A stretch of 64,000 bases of DNA from contig NW_026111250.1 of the NCBI RefSeq assembly GCF_024679095.1, positions 310,001 to 374,000 on the forward strand. The letters run 5' to 3'. The notes below the pieces were generated by a model. The model saw only the letters and a list, made by a program, of their open reading frames with translations. It was not told where the DNA came from and ran no database searches. Positions within the stretch are counted from its first letter, which is position 1. Every line of letters begins with the position of its first letter. A program made the position numbers and the translations under genes. Of this stretch, positions 61,124-64,000 are shown piece after piece. The stretch comes from Eriocheir sinensis. Its lineage: Eukaryota; Arthropoda; Malacostraca; Decapoda; Varunidae.

Positions 61124-64000
61124 AATATACATAAAATAAACTAAATTTGTATTGAAATATATATACAAAATACATAAAATAATGTAAATTTGTATCAAAA
61201 TATTTTAACAGATGCGCATAAAATAACGTATATTTGTTTTAAAATATACAAAATACACATTAAATAATGTAAATATGTATAAAAAATATATACAAAACAC
61301 AAATAGAATAATGTAAAATCGTATCAAAATAAATACACAGAATATTAATAAAACAATGTAAATTTGTATGAAAATAAAGATGCAAAATACCCATTAAATA
61401 ACGCATTTTTTATAAAAATATATATACCAAAATACACATGAAAAAATTAATTTGTATTAAAATAAATATACAAAATACACATACAATAAGGTAAATCTGT
61501 ATTGAAATAGATATGCAAAATACATATAAAACAATGTAAATTTGTTTCAAAATATATATACGAATACACATAAAATAACGTAGATTTGTATAAAAATATA
61601 TATACAAAATACACATAAAATGAAGTAAATACGTATAAGAAAATGTATACAAAATACACATAAAATAATGTAAATTCGTTTCAAAATAAATAAACAAAAT
61701 ACCAATAAAAGAATGTGTTTTGTATAAATATAAATATACAAAATACACATAAAATAACGTAAATTTGTATTAAACTATATACAAAAATACACAGAAGTTA
61801 TTAAATTCGTATGAAAATAGATATACAAAATACAGATAAAATAAGCTAAATTTGAATTGAAATGTATATACAAAATACATAAAATAATGTAAATTTGTAT
61901 CAAAATATTTATAAAAATACATATAATAACGTAAATTTGTTTAAAAATATATAAACAAAATACACATAAAGTAATGTAAATACACATATATTCATGTAAT
62001 TCGTATCAAACTAAATAAACAAAATATCAATAAAATAATGTAAATTTGTATGAGAAAACATATACAAATACATATAAAATAACGCTAATTTCCATAAAAA
62101 TATATGTCCAAAAATGAACGTAAAATAAAGTAACTTTGGATAAAAATATATATACAAAACACACATTAAATATTGTAAATGCGTACATAAAATAACCTAA
62201 ATTTGTATAAAACTATATACAAAAATACACAAAAATAATTTAAATTTGTATGAAAAGAAATATACAAAATACACATAAAATTAGGTTAATTTGTATTGAA
62301 ATACATATACAAAATACATATAAAATAATGTAAATTTGAAAGAAAATATATAAACAAATACACATATAATAACGTAAATTTGTATGAAATATATATTCAA
62401 AATACACATTAAATAATGTAAATATGTATAAAAAAATATATACAAAACACAAATAGCATAATGTAAAATAGTATCAAAATATATACACAGAATATTAATA
62501 AAATAATGTAAATTTGTATGAAAATTAAGATGCAAAATACCTATAAAATAACGCTTTTTTTATAAAATTATTGATACCAAAATACACATAAAATATTTGA
62601 ATTTGTATTAAAATAAATATACAAAATGCACATACAATAAGGTAAATTTGTATTGAAATAGATATGCAAAATACATATAAAATAATGTAAATTTGTTTCA
62701 AAATATATATACGAATACACATAAAATAACGTAGATTTCTATAAAAATACATATACAAAATACACATAATATTAAGTAAATACGTATAAAAAAATGTATT
62801 CAAAATACACATAAAACAATGTAAATTCGTATAAATGTAAATAAACAATATACCAATAAAAGAATGTGTATTTGTATAAATATAAATATACAAAATGCAC
62901 ATAAAATAACGTAAATTTATATAAATCTATATACATAAAATAACGCAAATTTCTATAAAAATATATGTACAAAAATGAACAGAAAATAAATTTGCATAAA
63001 AATATATATACAAAACACACTTTAGATAATGTAAATGAGTATAAAAATATGTATACAAAATGCCTATGAAATAATCTAAATTCGTATCGAATTAAATTAA
63101 GAAAATATCAATAAAAGAATGTAATTTTGGATGAAAATATATATACAAAATACACATAAAATAACCTAAATACAAATACAAATATACACATAAAATAATT
63201 TAAAATTGAATGATATAAATATACAAAATAAACATAAAATAAGGTAAATTTGTAATGAAATATATGAAAAAATACACATAAAATAATATAAATTTGTATG
63301 AAAATATATATACAAATACACATTAAATAACATGAATTTGTATAAAATTTGTATCAAAATATATACTTATACACACAATAAAATAACGTAATTTTTTTAT
63401 GAAAATGTATATACAAAATACACATAAAATAATTTAAATACGTAGAAAAATATATATACAAAAAACACATAAAATAATGTAAATTTCTATGAAAATATAT
63501 AAACAAATACACATAAAATAATGTAAATTTGGATAAAATATATATACAAAATAAACATTAAATAATGTAAATATGTATAAAAAAATTTACAAAATACACA
63601 TAGAATAATGTTAAATCGTATCAAAATAAATAAAGAGAATATCAATAAAATAATGTAAATTTGTATGAAAATAAAGATGCAAAATATCCATATAATAACG
63701 CATATTTGCATAAAAATATATATACAAAAATACATATAAAATAGTTAAGTTTGTATTAAAATAAATATACAAAATGCACGTACAATAAAGTAAATTGGTA
63801 TTGAAATAGATATGCAAAATACACATCAATAATGTAAATTTGTATCAAAATATATATACGAATACTCATAAAATAGAGTAAATTTTTATAAAAATATACA
63901 TACAAAATAGATATACAAAATACACATATAACTACTTAAATTTGTATTTAAATACATGTACAAAAAAACACATAAAATAATGTAGATTTGTATGAAATGA
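61107..64000 (+). repeat. Array block 29, A-rich orientation, runs off the window
   Basis: Contains the rare ACAGATGCGCATAAAATA variant (61209), then from about 61440 matches 33660-36215 (offset about 27786) up to the last base, with CCTAAATACAAATACAA at 63165. The array clearly continues beyond the window. Confidence 0.9.

Overview
This window holds no recognisable gene. Practically all 64 kb is one AT-rich tandem-repeat (minisatellite or satellite) array built from a degenerate unit of about 45 bp. Read on its A-rich strand, the unit consists of AAAATATATATAC, then AAAATACACATAAAATAA, then YGTAAATTTGTATG. That unit is about 56% A, 31% T and 13% G+C, and roughly 1,400 copies would fill the window. 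I see no rRNA, tRNA, CRISPR, transposase, prophage, plastid or mitochondrial gene. The composition, array length and lack of compact coding sequence suggest non-coding DNA of an AT-rich eukaryotic genome (centromeric, pericentromeric, subtelomeric or sex-chromosome-type satellite). I cannot name the organism.

Every long open frame is explained by the repeat. 45 is a multiple of 3, and the T-rich strand of the unit has no stop codon in any frame. All three T-rich frames therefore stay open and give spurious 15-residue periodic 'proteins' such as [15 protein letters not shown] (frame 1), with companions in the other two frames; the longest is about 359 codons (42196-43275). They appear on whichever strand is T-rich, so they report repeat orientation rather than genes.

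Layout: the array is a mosaic of 29 blocks in alternating orientation with 28 switches. A-rich blocks on the + strand are listed as strand +, T-rich blocks as strand -. Blocks 1-18 kb are more degenerate and indel-rich, with the worst zone at about 3.5-5.6 kb. From about 18 kb onward units fall into ordered variant types and kilobase-scale higher-order modules recur: a block near 18.7-25.0 kb is repeated near 43.4-49.5 kb; 21.7-25.0 kb is repeated near 34.8-38.0 and 46.2-49.5 kb; 33.7-36.2 kb is repeated at 61.4-64.0 kb; and a 1,036 bp tandem duplication lies at 41.4-43.5 kb.

The most interesting feature is that the switch points are themselves repeated. Sixteen of the 28 belong to five families of matching junction sequences (6, 4, 2, 2 and 2 copies), some in inverted form. 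Inversions therefore happened first and were then amplified with their flanks. Several blocks also form large inverted repeats (for example 25005-25718 against 26520-27195). AT-dinucleotide runs of up to about 134 bp appear to have grown from the ATATATATA core of the unit. All homology statements come from reading by eye, and switch coordinates are good to about 20 bp unless stated.
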